Below, one piece after another: positions 8,398 through 16,391 of a DNA stretch of 25,416 nucleotides. The notes beneath the pieces are model-generated. The model had not been told where the DNA came from. It worked only from the letters and a program-made list of their open reading frames with translations, and did no database searches. The stretch comes from a virus. Where the stretch lies: positions 1-25,416 of IMG/VR virus record IMGVR_UViG_3300032240_000522, one strand, 5' to 3'. The stretch's first letter is position 1; each line of letters starts with the position of its first letter. The translations under genes were made by a program, and so were the position numbers.

Positions 8398-8911
8398 AGA
8401 CCCTATGCAAGCCGCCGAATGGATGGTGGATAAACATGTTGTAAAAATGATTCTCGAGAGCGCCCAGTTGCTCTCGACAGCCCATCGTGTTCTTGATGGT
8501 GAACAATATATTGGAAAGGTTAATGGTCGCAAACATACATCTTGGATTCTTCCTGATGCACGAGAAAATGTTTTGTATTCAGCAACTCACATCAATCATC
8601 CATCAGCTGTTTGGTGTCGTACTTCTGTACAAAACTATGACTGGCTTGTTGATCATTTCTTTGCTTTGATGCGCGAATACACTTATCGTTACGATAAAAC
8701 TCATAAATGTTATGGCGAAATTTCTTATATGCTTCAGTCTCCTCCTAAAAATCTTAAAGATTGGGATTGGACGCCGATGCCATCATGTATGGCAGAAGAA
8801 TATATTATTTCCGAAGACCCCTTGACTAATTATCGAAATTATTATAGAATAGGTAAAGCTAGTATGCATAAGTGGAAAAAACGTCAACCTCCGGAGTGGA
8901 TTAATGCGTAG
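8375..8911 (+). CDS. Conserved phage protein of unknown function
   Basis: 178 residues, no signal peptide or membrane segment. It has the wording of a widespread phage family I know only as hypothetical: MNIFYIDKDP, DKHVVKMILESAQLLSTAHR (~19-38), HINHPSAVWCRTSVQNYDWL (~73-92), EYTYRY and a closing YRNYYRIGKASMHKWKKRQP. Conserved His, Asp and Trp positions suggest an enzyme, but I cannot name its reaction. It overlaps peptide deformylase by 23 bases and the next gene by 8. Confidence 0.8.
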   Translation: MNIFYIDKDPMQAAEWMVDKHVVKMILESAQLLSTAHRVLDGEQYIGKVNGRKHTSWILPDARENVLYSATHINHPSAVWCRTSVQNYDWLVDHFFALMREYTYRYDKTHKCYGEISYMLQSPPKNLKDWDWTPMPSCMAEEYIISEDPLTNYRNYYRIGKASMHKWKKRQPPEWINA

Positions 8912-9107
8912 TTGGGAATGGGACTGGTTTATTGGCTGGACTGGTGCAGCAGTAATTATTCTAGGTCTTGCGTTTACCATTTATAATGGTGTGCTTGACT
9001 CTAATCAAAAGTACTACGCATCTATGGATAAGTGTATCGCTGCTGGTGGCACATTTATTCCTATGGCTAGTGGTGACGCAATTTGTATGATGGGAAATAA
9101 GCAATGA
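8904..9107 (+). CDS. Small membrane protein
   Basis: 67 residues. One hydrophobic helix at ~10-28 (GWTGAAVIILGLAFTIYNG) followed by a short outer part with two cysteines (KCIAAGGTFIP, DAICMMG) that could form a disulphide in the periplasm. The N-terminal MRSWEWDWF resembles small membrane proteins of T4-like phages. Overlaps both neighbours (ATGC/TAG before, ATGA after). Function unknown. Confidence 0.7.
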   Translation: MRSWEWDWFIGWTGAAVIILGLAFTIYNGVLDSNQKYYASMDKCIAAGGTFIPMASGDAICMMGNKQ

Positions 9108-9517
9108 GTTTTTATACAGACGTAAAAGAATTTCACGAAGCATTCGGTCAACGTATTGGCGAAAAGCCAGAGCTTCCTAGCGCAGAGGAACGCTGTCTTC
9201 GAATTCGATTGCTTGAAGAAGAATTTGAAGAATATATGGCAGGAGAAGGAAAGGATGACATTGTCGAGATTGCCGATGCACTTGCTGACATTATCTATAT
9301 TGCTTGTGGCACTGCCGTTTCTTACGGCATTCCTTTGGACGATGTTTTTGCTGAGGTGCATCGAAGCAATATGGCAAAGCTTGTCGATGGAAAGGTGATC
9401 CGTCGCGAGGATGGTAAAATTCAAAAGCCAGAAGGATGGACTGCTCCTGATATCAGAAGCGTATTAGAAAAGTCACACCTAAAATATATTTGTAAAATTG
9501 CTTCAATTACGCTATAA
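9104..9517 (+). CDS. MazG-like nucleotide pyrophosphohydrolase
   Basis: 137 residues. All-alpha NTP pyrophosphohydrolase (MazG/PRA-PH-like) with the metal-binding series RLLEEEFEEYMAGE (~36-49) and DDIVEIADALADIIYIACG (~51-69), then the typical SYGIPLDDVFAEVHRSNMAKL. These enzymes hydrolyse nucleoside triphosphates; in phages they are proposed to influence nucleotide pools or (p)ppGpp. The extended C-terminal KIQKPEGWTAPDI is also typical of the phage form. Its stop TAA lies inside the -10 of the next promoter. Confidence 0.85.
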   Translation: MSFYTDVKEFHEAFGQRIGEKPELPSAEERCLRIRLLEEEFEEYMAGEGKDDIVEIADALADIIYIACGTAVSYGIPLDDVFAEVHRSNMAKLVDGKVIRREDGKIQKPEGWTAPDIRSVLEKSHLKYICKIASITL

Positions 9518-9518
9518 T
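9490..9518 (+). promoter_or_regulatory. Sigma70 promoter of the DNA-modification cluster
   Basis: TTGTAA (9490-9495), a 17-base spacer and a perfect TATAAT (9513-9518). It overlaps the end of the MazG-like gene and precedes the TET/JBP-like gene by ~40 bases. A palindrome at 9528-9543 sits over the predicted transcript start. Confidence 0.7.
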
Positions 9519-9527
9519 AGTTGCATA

Positions 9528-9543
9528 TATAACTATAGTTATA
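9528..9543. promoter_or_regulatory. 16-base perfect palindrome, possible operator
   Basis: TATAACTATAGTTATA is its own reverse complement. It begins about 10 bases after the -10 element and ends before the ribosome site AGGAG (9548-9552), the usual place for a repressor site. It could instead form a weak AT hairpin in the leader. Confidence 0.5.
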
Positions 9544-9558
9544 GCATAGGAGAAAATC

Positions 9559-10863
9559 ATGGTTGAAGTTTTGGTAAGAAAAAAGATTGCTTCAGAAGAA
9601 GTTCTTGGAACTTTTGTTAGTAATAATTATTACGATCGTGTCATTGAAGATGATTGTGATCTTTATGCGGAGTCAATTGATGGCACTCTTACTGAAGATA
9701 ATATTATTTTCAAGTTTCGTAAAAACACATTTACAAAAGAAGAGTGCGATGCAGCATATGCTGGTTTGAGAGAAGCAGCAACAGAGTCACAAAATCGTGG
9801 TATGGCTGCTGGTCCTCGTGGCGATCAGCTAGGTCAGGAAGGACGTGGTAATCGCGATTGGGTTACACCAGAACAAATTGAAATTCTTTCTTTTCTTGCC
9901 CGACCTCTCAATACATTTGATGATGGCACTACTGTTGAATCTATCCGTGAAAGTCACAAAGGACCATCAAAAGAAGAAACACGTGGACAGGTTTGGCTTC
10001 GTTCAGAGGTAACTAAGCTTTATCCTGAATATCATGGCTGGTTTGAAAAGTGGCTTTCTAACGCTGTGAAAATGCCTCGTGAGCAACAAATTCATGACGC
10101 TGGTTTTATTGTTAAAAATTACATTTCAGATACAAATTATGCCCAGTCTGTGATGTCTGGTATTGCTGGGTATTTCGATCGTTATCCTCGTATCCCACAT
10201 GGGCGTGCTTGTGCATATAACGAAAAGAATCCAGAAAAGTTTGCTCTTTCATATCCTTATCTTCATAAGCTTAATGATCAATTTCGCGAACTGATTCCTA
10301 ATAGATGGAAAACACAAAATGAACAAGCCAACAGACTTGACGATAGATTCCGTATCGATGGCACTGTGTTCACTACTCTTACTGTCAATCACAATTGGCG
10401 GACAGCCTGTCACCGCGATGCTGGGGATCTCACTACTGGCTTTAGCAATATATGCGGCATTACTGGCCAAGAGGGTAAAGGCTGGAGGGGTGGTCAGTTT
10501 ATTCTCCCTGAGTATCGTATTGCAATTAATCTCCAGCCTGGTGATATGTTACTCGTTAATAATCATGAAGGGATTCACGGCAACGACGAGCTTATCGGTG
10601 ATGAAAATGATCGCATGACTATTGTTGCCTACTTCCGTGAAAAAATGGTTGATCTTAAGTCTTGGGATTACGAAAATCTTCGCAAACAATATGTTGAAGA
10701 GCGTCGCCAAAATAAAGATCATAAATTCCACCGTCCTCTTTGGAATGGTGTTTCACCAGGAATGTGGGAAGACCAAGAGTGGTTTGACTATATGAAAGAT
10801 CATAACATGCCAGATCCGTATGCACAAAAAGTTGCAGCAAGTCTTGAGGATTTCTTCTCTTAA
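9559..10863 (+). CDS. TET/JBP-like 2-oxoglutarate/Fe(II) dioxygenase
   Basis: 434 residues. The core is at ~260-365: VNHNWRTACHRDAGDL with H285 and D287, the strand WRGGQFILPEYRIAINLQPGDMLLVNN (310-335), distal H340 in HGN, and R352 in RMTIVAYF as the likely 2-oxoglutarate Arg. The HRDAGD plus GG-x-x-x-LP-x-Y layout is that of TET/JBP enzymes, which oxidise the methyl group of thymine or 5-methylcytosine in DNA. N- and C-terminal regions (1-200, 365-434) are not assigned. It heads the modification cluster, has its own promoter, and joins the next gene by TAATG. Thymine is the likelier target given the neighbours; that is inference. Confidence 0.85.
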   Translation: MVEVLVRKKIASEEVLGTFVSNNYYDRVIEDDCDLYAESIDGTLTEDNIIFKFRKNTFTKEECDAAYAGLREAATESQNRGMAAGPRGDQLGQEGRGNRDWVTPEQIEILSFLARPLNTFDDGTTVESIRESHKGPSKEETRGQVWLRSEVTKLYPEYHGWFEKWLSNAVKMPREQQIHDAGFIVKNYISDTNYAQSVMSGIAGYFDRYPRIPHGRACAYNEKNPEKFALSYPYLHKLNDQFRELIPNRWKTQNEQANRLDDRFRIDGTVFTTLTVNHNWRTACHRDAGDLTTGFSNICGITGQEGKGWRGGQFILPEYRIAINLQPGDMLLVNNHEGIHGNDELIGDENDRMTIVAYFREKMVDLKSWDYENLRKQYVEERRQNKDHKFHRPLWNGVSPGMWEDQEWFDYMKDHNMPDPYAQKVAASLEDFFS

Positions 10864-11549
10864 TGTGTGGTGTTCTTGGCATTGCCATTAGAAACTTTTC
10901 AGAGAAAGATCACGATTTAGTTCGTGGTCTTTTCATTCAATCTATGATCCGTGGTAAACATGCGACTGGTGTTTCGTATGTGAAAAATGGTCGTGTAAAT
11001 ACAATTAAAGAACCAACACCTGCTAATGAGTTCATTATGAAGCAGGATCTAAACGAATGGAGAAATGAAGATGGAAATCTCTACTGTATTGGGCACATTA
11101 GATATTCAACTTCTGATCTGCGTTATAATCAGCCTATGTCTAGCGATAAACTATCTATTGCCCATAATGGTGTCATATCTCAAGAACCACCTGAAACTTG
11201 GGAAGACAAATATAAACTCAGAACAGAAACCTCAAACGACTCAGAGCTTGTTCTGCGAGCGATGGAAGAAAATGTGAATCCTCTTCAACATTTTGAACCT
11301 GCTTCTATGGCAGTTTGTGCTTTGTACAATGATAAAAGAATTGTAGCTTTTCGAAATGCAGAACGACCATTATATTATGCTTATGATGTAAATCATATTG
11401 TATTTACTTCAACTGAAGATATTGCCAAAAGATCTAACTTGACTAATATTCAAAAAACTAGTATGCTTACTATGTATACTGTTGAACATTTCCAAATGAA
11501 CGCTGTTCATGATATTTTAAGAAATTCCGACGCAAAGGATTTGCAATGA
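10863..11549 (+). CDS. Class II glutamine amidotransferase
   Basis: 228 residues. N-terminal nucleophile hydrolase of the GATase-6/7 type: catalytic Cys2 in MCGVLG, then GKHATGVSYV, IGHIRYST (~78-85), SIAHNGVI (~96-103) and NDSELVL (~121-127). These domains release ammonia from glutamine and hand it to a synthase domain; here no synthase is fused, so a separate partner, most likely the amidoligase next door, would use it. It is coupled by TAATG to the TET/JBP-like gene and by ATGA to the amidoligase. Confidence 0.9.
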   Translation: MCGVLGIAIRNFSEKDHDLVRGLFIQSMIRGKHATGVSYVKNGRVNTIKEPTPANEFIMKQDLNEWRNEDGNLYCIGHIRYSTSDLRYNQPMSSDKLSIAHNGVISQEPPETWEDKYKLRTETSNDSELVLRAMEENVNPLQHFEPASMAVCALYNDKRIVAFRNAERPLYYAYDVNHIVFTSTEDIAKRSNLTNIQKTSMLTMYTVEHFQMNAVHDILRNSDAKDLQ

Positions 11550-12466
11550 ACAAATATGATAGAAGTACATTCACCTATGGTTTTGAAATCGAGTGGGGTG
11601 ACATTGATCGTAATATGTCAATCCCTCCAGAACTTGGAGCTTGGGAATTTTGTGAGACAGATATTATCAATTTGCGCGAACCTTATCGTGGTCTTGGATC
11701 AGACCCAAAAGGTGTGAATCCTCCTGTTGGTGGTGAAATTAACACCAAGCCAACAAAAACTTGGCAGGAACAAGTTGATAATATCATGAAGCTTCATGAC
11801 ATGTTTGTTGAACATGGAACACCTCCTACTGCTGGTTGTGTTAATCATGGTCACCTTCATATTCATGTTCCAGGATTGACAGAAGATATTGAAGCTCTAA
11901 AACGTCTTTCGCTTTATCTTCGTGACAATCAGCACATGACTATTGATAGTTGTTATCAATTTAGAATTTATCCTAACATGGAAATGACAAAAACTGCTAA
12001 GACATATCTTAAGCATGATGGTGGGCGTATTATGCCTGATTGGCTAGGCACAAACCTAGGAACAGTTCCTGTTGATTTTGATGATTGGATCCGTGTGCAT
12101 TGTTGTGGTAAAGATACTAAGACGCAGTCTCGTCCTTTCAGGTATGGTATTCATAGCTATGCTTTGAAAAATTCAAAAACAATCGAGTTTCGTTGTTTTC
12201 GTAGCTCAATTGATCGTTGCGAAATTGAAGATTGTTTCAAGTTTGCAACTGAATGGATTGATGCAGCATTGAACAATGGTCCTGACGTGCAAGAAATTTT
12301 GCTAGCTAACGATTATAAGTTCCCTCCTTTTGAATACGATCATGAAATGTATCTTGGTTGGGAAAAAACCAAACATGAACGTACTGATCGTAACCTTGAT
12401 GATGAAACAGCCGAGAAGCTTGGTCTTAACAAGCTTGGCAAGTCTCGTAAATTTCTTTCAGTATGA
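11546..12466 (+). CDS. Amidoligase (glutamine-synthetase/GCS-like COOH-NH2 ligase)
   Basis: 306 residues. Shows the pattern of the phage amidoligase family: FTYGFEIEWGD at the start, VGGEINTKPTKTW (~61-73), CVNHGHLHIHVPGL (~97-110), then RYGIHSYALKNSKTIEFRCF (~199-218). The acidic and His positions in FEIE, GGE and HLHIH are the metal/ATP ligands of this fold. Such enzymes join a carboxylate to an amine using ATP. Placed between a glutamine amidotransferase and an acetyltransferase, it most likely amidates or conjugates an intermediate or the modified base. The actual substrate is unknown. Confidence 0.8.
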   Translation: MNKYDRSTFTYGFEIEWGDIDRNMSIPPELGAWEFCETDIINLREPYRGLGSDPKGVNPPVGGEINTKPTKTWQEQVDNIMKLHDMFVEHGTPPTAGCVNHGHLHIHVPGLTEDIEALKRLSLYLRDNQHMTIDSCYQFRIYPNMEMTKTAKTYLKHDGGRIMPDWLGTNLGTVPVDFDDWIRVHCCGKDTKTQSRPFRYGIHSYALKNSKTIEFRCFRSSIDRCEIEDCFKFATEWIDAALNNGPDVQEILLANDYKFPPFEYDHEMYLGWEKTKHERTDRNLDDETAEKLGLNKLGKSRKFLSV

Positions 12467-13116
12467 TCTATAAAACGCTTGACAAAACCGAATATTTAAG
12501 CTATCATAATACCCTGGTTGGGAAAGACAAGAAGTTTTCCAAAGTAGCCATGGGAATGTGGAACTTTATGAAAGCTTGGGAAAAATGGCCACCCAGAGTT
12601 TTAGAGGAAAACGGTGAGATACTTTCCGTTTGCTTCATGAAACTTTCTAATCAAGCGAAGACAAAAGTACTTTTTATTTCTAATATCTTTACTCCGACTC
12701 CTGGTCGTGGTAAAGGTTCTGCTAGAGAAATGTTACATCGTAACATTCTTGAGGCGGTTGAATTGGGAGCCAGAACTATTCGGTTAGACTGTAACCGTGC
12801 AGCTCTTGGTTTCTATGATAAACTTGGAATGACATATTGGGGAACCACTATTAGTCATTCTATGTTCTGTGATTTACCTATTAACAGCAAAGGAGTCGAA
12901 TGCTTTAACACAACAAAAAACATGTCTGCAGTAGAAATCTTTAATGCATATAGCCCAGAACTCAAAGCCGCAAAGTTAAAGTGGATATCTAAAAAAGTCA
13001 AGAAACATGAAAAGTATGACTTTGGACATCCATCGCGTTACAATGAGTTTATGTCGCTGCAAGTTTTCAAAACACTAGAACCAAACGAGAAGGATCTCAA
13101 CAATGTTAAACTTTGA
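12463..13116 (+). CDS. GNAT-family N-acetyltransferase
   Basis: 217 residues. Acetyl-CoA-binding motif A is visible as ISNIFTPTPGRGKGSAREML (~73-92), with the R-x-x-G-x-G/A loop GRGKGSA, followed by AVELGARTIRLDCNRAALGFYDKLGMTYWG, the motif B region with the classic FYDKLGM. N- and C-terminal extensions are unassigned. In this cluster it could acylate an amine placed on the modified base. Coupled by ATGA to the amidoligase; it overlaps the next gene by 14 bases. Confidence 0.85.
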   Translation: MIYKTLDKTEYLSYHNTLVGKDKKFSKVAMGMWNFMKAWEKWPPRVLEENGEILSVCFMKLSNQAKTKVLFISNIFTPTPGRGKGSAREMLHRNILEAVELGARTIRLDCNRAALGFYDKLGMTYWGTTISHSMFCDLPINSKGVECFNTTKNMSAVEIFNAYSPELKAAKLKWISKKVKKHEKYDFGHPSRYNEFMSLQVFKTLEPNEKDLNNVKL

Positions 13117-14548
13117 ACCCAATAACTGGTACGTATACATCATCAATAACAATCGCACTAACTGGCTCTATGTTGGTTTGCATAATCAACAGACAAAGGC
13201 ATACACTCATTCTTCTAGTAGTGTAATGCTTCAGGATGCTATTGATAAGGGTGAAACTTCTGATTATATTGTTTGGAAAGGAACAAATAAGGAAAAGGCT
13301 CATGCACTTGAGACTTATTTGATTAACCTTGCCAAGGACAATGGTTATAACGTCTACAACATGAATAGTGGTGGTGGTTATAAGGGTGGTGCTCGTCAAA
13401 ATATTTTGACACCTGAAGATTACAACATTGGTGAAAACATTATTCTGCATAAAGTTTTCCCAAAATCTATTGATACTGATGATGAGGTTGAGGTGAATGA
13501 ACGCCTTCAAAATCTGGCGCGAGAAGTTCGTGATCTCGTTGCAGATGTAACAGATGGTAATCATAATCCTCATTACCTTGTTTATGAGCCTATCGATAAG
13601 ATCATTGATTTGCCATTTTTGCAAATTCGTATCAATGCTGTCGATAGAGATAATGTTGACCGTGTTATTGAGTCCATGGACATGGATATTAAGAAGGCAG
13701 AACGTCTAGTTGAGGCTGTTTCTATCGTTCGTTTCAAGAGCGGTCGTCTTCTTCGTGTTGATGGCACAACTACAGTTTATGCTATCAAGGAGTTAAATAA
13801 GTGGAAAACAGTTCCAGTTGTTTACCTTGATTCTGAATTGTTTAACGACAATGAAACATATATGGAAGTTTATGCAACATTGCGTAATCGTCCAGAAAAG
13901 CATAAGGGCGCGAACGATCCTAAGAAAGAACTGAAAGCTCGTATTCGCAACTTCCATAATGCAAATCCTGATCTTTTCGCGCGAAGCCCCGAAGATTTCG
14001 GTAAGAAGTTTATGGCTCTTTTCAAGGGGTCGTATTCTGAGCGTTCTATGCAATCAAATTTGAATGTTTATATCAAGAACATCAATGATCGAAATAGTCG
14101 TGGTGATAATTGGTTAGACTATAACATTGATGAAGGTAAACTTCTTGATTGGATTTCATACAAAGTACGTTTGATGTTTGAGCGTTCTGAATGTACTCGT
14201 ATCGCTGTATCTGCTCTCGAGCGCGAGGGCGTTGCTAACCCAATGAATTATTTTGGTAATGGCCCCAGCGGTAAAACTACTTCAGTAATTCTTGCGCATC
14301 ACACTTCACCTGCTACTGAAGATCGAGAAAATTATCACTTCGAGCGTATGACAAATGCTCTCACTGAAGCTGGTTATTCTCTGGATAATACGAAGCAAAT
14401 GTATGGGTATACTCCTTTTGTCAGCAAAATTACTGGGAAGAAAATTTTCGTAGTTTTCCTTCCTTGTCGTGTTGATACAAAAGCGGGTATTGACGAGAAT
14501 TTAATTCTCAGTAAACTTTTTGATGAACAACATCTCATTGCAGCGTAA
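13103..14548 (+). CDS. GIY-YIG-like plus ParB-like two-domain protein
   Basis: 481 residues. The N-terminal ~95 residues read as a GIY-YIG-type fold: NNWYVYIINN (~7-16), WLYVGLHN (~21-28), a helix with AHALETYLINL and YNVYNMNSGGG. After a linker, ~170-260 looks ParB/sulfiredoxin-like: INAVDRDNVDRVIESM, LLRVDGTTTVYAIKEL and KTVPVVYLD, the usual strand-DGxxRxxA-helix order but with TT in place of the basic residue. The remainder (NRPEKHKGANDPKKELKARI onward) is unassigned. ParB-like proteins accompany several predicted phage base-modification operons, so DNA binding or recognition of modification sites is plausible. Confidence 0.65.
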   Translation: MLNFEPNNWYVYIINNNRTNWLYVGLHNQQTKAYTHSSSSVMLQDAIDKGETSDYIVWKGTNKEKAHALETYLINLAKDNGYNVYNMNSGGGYKGGARQNILTPEDYNIGENIILHKVFPKSIDTDDEVEVNERLQNLAREVRDLVADVTDGNHNPHYLVYEPIDKIIDLPFLQIRINAVDRDNVDRVIESMDMDIKKAERLVEAVSIVRFKSGRLLRVDGTTTVYAIKELNKWKTVPVVYLDSELFNDNETYMEVYATLRNRPEKHKGANDPKKELKARIRNFHNANPDLFARSPEDFGKKFMALFKGSYSERSMQSNLNVYIKNINDRNSRGDNWLDYNIDEGKLLDWISYKVRLMFERSECTRIAVSALEREGVANPMNYFGNGPSGKTTSVILAHHTSPATEDRENYHFERMTNALTEAGYSLDNTKQMYGYTPFVSKITGKKIFVVFLPCRVDTKAGIDENLILSKLFDEQHLIAA

Positions 14549-15515
14549 GCAAGATTTCATAAACTGGTATCGCTGGTCGCTTTCCATCAAGGATTGCGAT
14601 CCAGCGATATTCATGACCAATTACTTGTTCCGTAGATTCGAGCATAACAGAGAACAAAAGCTCTGGATATCTTGGATCTACGGCACAACGTATTTCCTTC
14701 CAACAACATGGGTGATTTGGAATGAGTTTCCAGACTTCGAACTCGTCGGTGTTGAAAGACTCCGAGAATGGAATAATAACAATTACAAACGGCTCCGTTA
14801 CCAAACTGACACCAAATGGAATAAAGGTCATCTTCCAGCCCAGTTCGAGTCCTACAAGCAATGGGTTGGTGATAAAACTCAACGGGAAACATTTCAACCG
14901 TTCCTCACAGGATCTCCCACAGAAAACTTCGAACACCTCTGGTTAGAAGTAAAGACAAATTTCCATAAGTTTGGTCGCTATTCTACTTGGTTTTATTTAC
15001 AAACACTAAAACAGTGTTGTGATATGCCAATCGAACCAACCAACCTTATGCTTGATGATTATGATGGTTCAAGGTCTCACCGTAATGGTTTGCTCATGGC
15101 TTTAGGTCTTGATGAATGGTATGATCAAAAACTTACTGAAAGTCAGTTAAACTATATTGATGGTCAGGCATATTATATTTTGCAAGAAGTTAAACAGGAA
15201 TTTCCTAACACTGATTATTTTGATATGGAAACCTGTTTGTGTTCGTTTAAGAAACTATTTCGTGAACGTAATGGTAGATATCTCGGTTATTATCTTGACC
15301 GTCAAGCAGAAGAAATTTCTAAATGTCAAAAAGATGGTTGGGATGGTATTGACTGGCAACCACTTTGGGATTCTAGAGTAGAAACTCTAGAAAATAAACT
15401 GTTGACTAATCGTATAGATAATAGTAGAATGAGTCTATACTTAAAAAATAACATACTAGACGCTACTGGCTTATTTACCAAATCATATGATAACCTTGAG
15501 GAGTTTTTTAAATGA
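14520..15515 (+). CDS. Alpha-glutamyl/putrescinyl-thymine pyrophosphorylase-like protein (clade 2 type)
   Basis: 331 residues. RRFEHNREQKLWISWIYGTT (~38-57), VIWNEFPDFELVGVERLREW (~64-83), NNYKRLRYQTDTKWNKGHLP and FESYKQWVG are the wording I associate with aGPT-Pplase clade 2 proteins, predicted DNA-glycosylase-fold enzymes that displace the phosphate of 5-phosphomethyl-uracil with an amine. The second half carries YDGSRSHRNGLLMALGLDEW. It begins within the preceding gene (29-base overlap) and is followed by the matching P-loop kinase, overlapping by 4 bases: the expected partner for this chemistry. The start may instead be ATG 14523. Confidence 0.7.
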   Translation: MMNNISLQRKQDFINWYRWSLSIKDCDPAIFMTNYLFRRFEHNREQKLWISWIYGTTYFLPTTWVIWNEFPDFELVGVERLREWNNNNYKRLRYQTDTKWNKGHLPAQFESYKQWVGDKTQRETFQPFLTGSPTENFEHLWLEVKTNFHKFGRYSTWFYLQTLKQCCDMPIEPTNLMLDDYDGSRSHRNGLLMALGLDEWYDQKLTESQLNYIDGQAYYILQEVKQEFPNTDYFDMETCLCSFKKLFRERNGRYLGYYLDRQAEEISKCQKDGWDGIDWQPLWDSRVETLENKLLTNRIDNSRMSLYLKNNILDATGLFTKSYDNLEEFFK

Positions 15516-16060
15516 AAGTTATTGCGATTGGTGGCGAGCCTGGAGCAGGTAAGTCGACACTAATGCGTCGGCTGATTGAAGACATTAAAGCTGTTCCGAA
15601 ATATAATGAGTATAAGCTAGTTCCATATCTTCAGTATTTCGAAATTTTTATTCTTGGTAAATATGAAGAAGGTGAAGTATTTTCTGGCACCGATCGTATG
15701 AGTATGGCAGTTCAACCAGAAGCTATTAAGTTTCTTACGTACTTGCCCGAAAACGCTATTGTTCTTTTTGAAGGCGATAGACTTTTCACAGCATCATTTC
15801 TAGAACATTGTGTTGAGAAATACGATACAAAAATTGTTTATCTTAAAACTACTAAGGATATTCGTTCTGATAGGTATAAGGAACGAGGTAGTGAACAAAA
15901 TGAAACTTGGCTTCAAGGTCGCGAAACTAAGATCGCAAATATCCTAACAAATATGACATTGATGTTTAATATTGAAACGTTCGAGAATAATAATCTCGAT
16001 CAGCAACAGGCTGTATATAAAAGGATTTTAAGTTATGTTCAACAACCCGTTCACGAATAA
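15512..16060 (+). CDS. P-loop kinase, probable 5-hydroxymethyl-uracil DNA kinase
   Basis: 182 residues. Walker A GGEPGAGKST (7-16) at the very N-terminus; DRMSMAVQPEAIKFL (~61-75); IVLFEGDRLF (~83-92) as the Walker B-like acidic strand; and R-rich lid segment IRSDRYKERGSEQNETWLQGRETK. The protein is the size of a small nucleotide or DNA-hydroxymethyl kinase. Kinases of this kind phosphorylate 5-hydroxymethyl-uracil in phage DNA to set up nucleophilic substitution. The position directly after the aGPT-Pplase-like gene (ATGA overlap) and downstream of a TET/JBP-like enzyme supports that role over nucleotide kinase. Confidence 0.75.
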   Translation: MKVIAIGGEPGAGKSTLMRRLIEDIKAVPKYNEYKLVPYLQYFEIFILGKYEEGEVFSGTDRMSMAVQPEAIKFLTYLPENAIVLFEGDRLFTASFLEHCVEKYDTKIVYLKTTKDIRSDRYKERGSEQNETWLQGRETKIANILTNMTLMFNIETFENNNLDQQQAVYKRILSYVQQPVHE

Positions 16061-16391
16061 AACGCCATATCAAGTAAAGTATGGTTTGCCTCCAGAAGAT
16101 AATTTACCCACAGATATTTCATATAAATATGCTGAGGATCAGATTATTGCAGATTTCAAAACCTATATAGATAAGACATATGGTCAGCACTATAAGACCA
16201 GAAAAGATTCTATCGAATGTTTTGATGCGTGGATTGCTTTAGATGATGCTACTCCTACTTTCAGAAATACAGCCCTGAAATATCTTTGGCGTTACGGTAA
16301 GAAAAACGGTAGCAATAAAGACGACTTGATGAAAACTTTGCACTACACATTGATGTGTTTATATAACGACCACTATAAGGATGATAAATAA
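16035..16391 (+). CDS. DUF3310-like small protein
   Basis: 118 residues. The C-terminal ~60 residues (CFDAWIALDDATPTFRNTAL, then KYLWRYGKKNGSNKDDLMKT) follow the DUF3310/phage small kinase-associated pattern, in which NALKYxxRxGxK is followed by a helix of DLxKAxxYL. The N-terminal half (YQVKYGLPPEDNLP) is unassigned. It overlaps the kinase by 26 bases and the glycosyltransferase by TAATG. Function is not established for this family. Confidence 0.65.
   Translation: MFNNPFTNKTPYQVKYGLPPEDNLPTDISYKYAEDQIIADFKTYIDKTYGQHYKTRKDSIECFDAWIALDDATPTFRNTALKYLWRYGKKNGSNKDDLMKTLHYTLMCLYNDHYKDDK

Noticed and set aside
13106-13624. Long minus-strand ORF opposite the GIY-YIG/ParB-like gene
   Set aside because: It is antisense to a well-supported gene, lacks a ribosome site, and has low-complexity hydrophobic text. 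The other minus-strand ORFs in the window have the same character.
16122-16129. TATAAATA late-promoter match within the DUF3310-like gene
   Set aside because: It encodes Tyr-Lys-Tyr in frame and lies more than 250 bases from the next start; probably chance.
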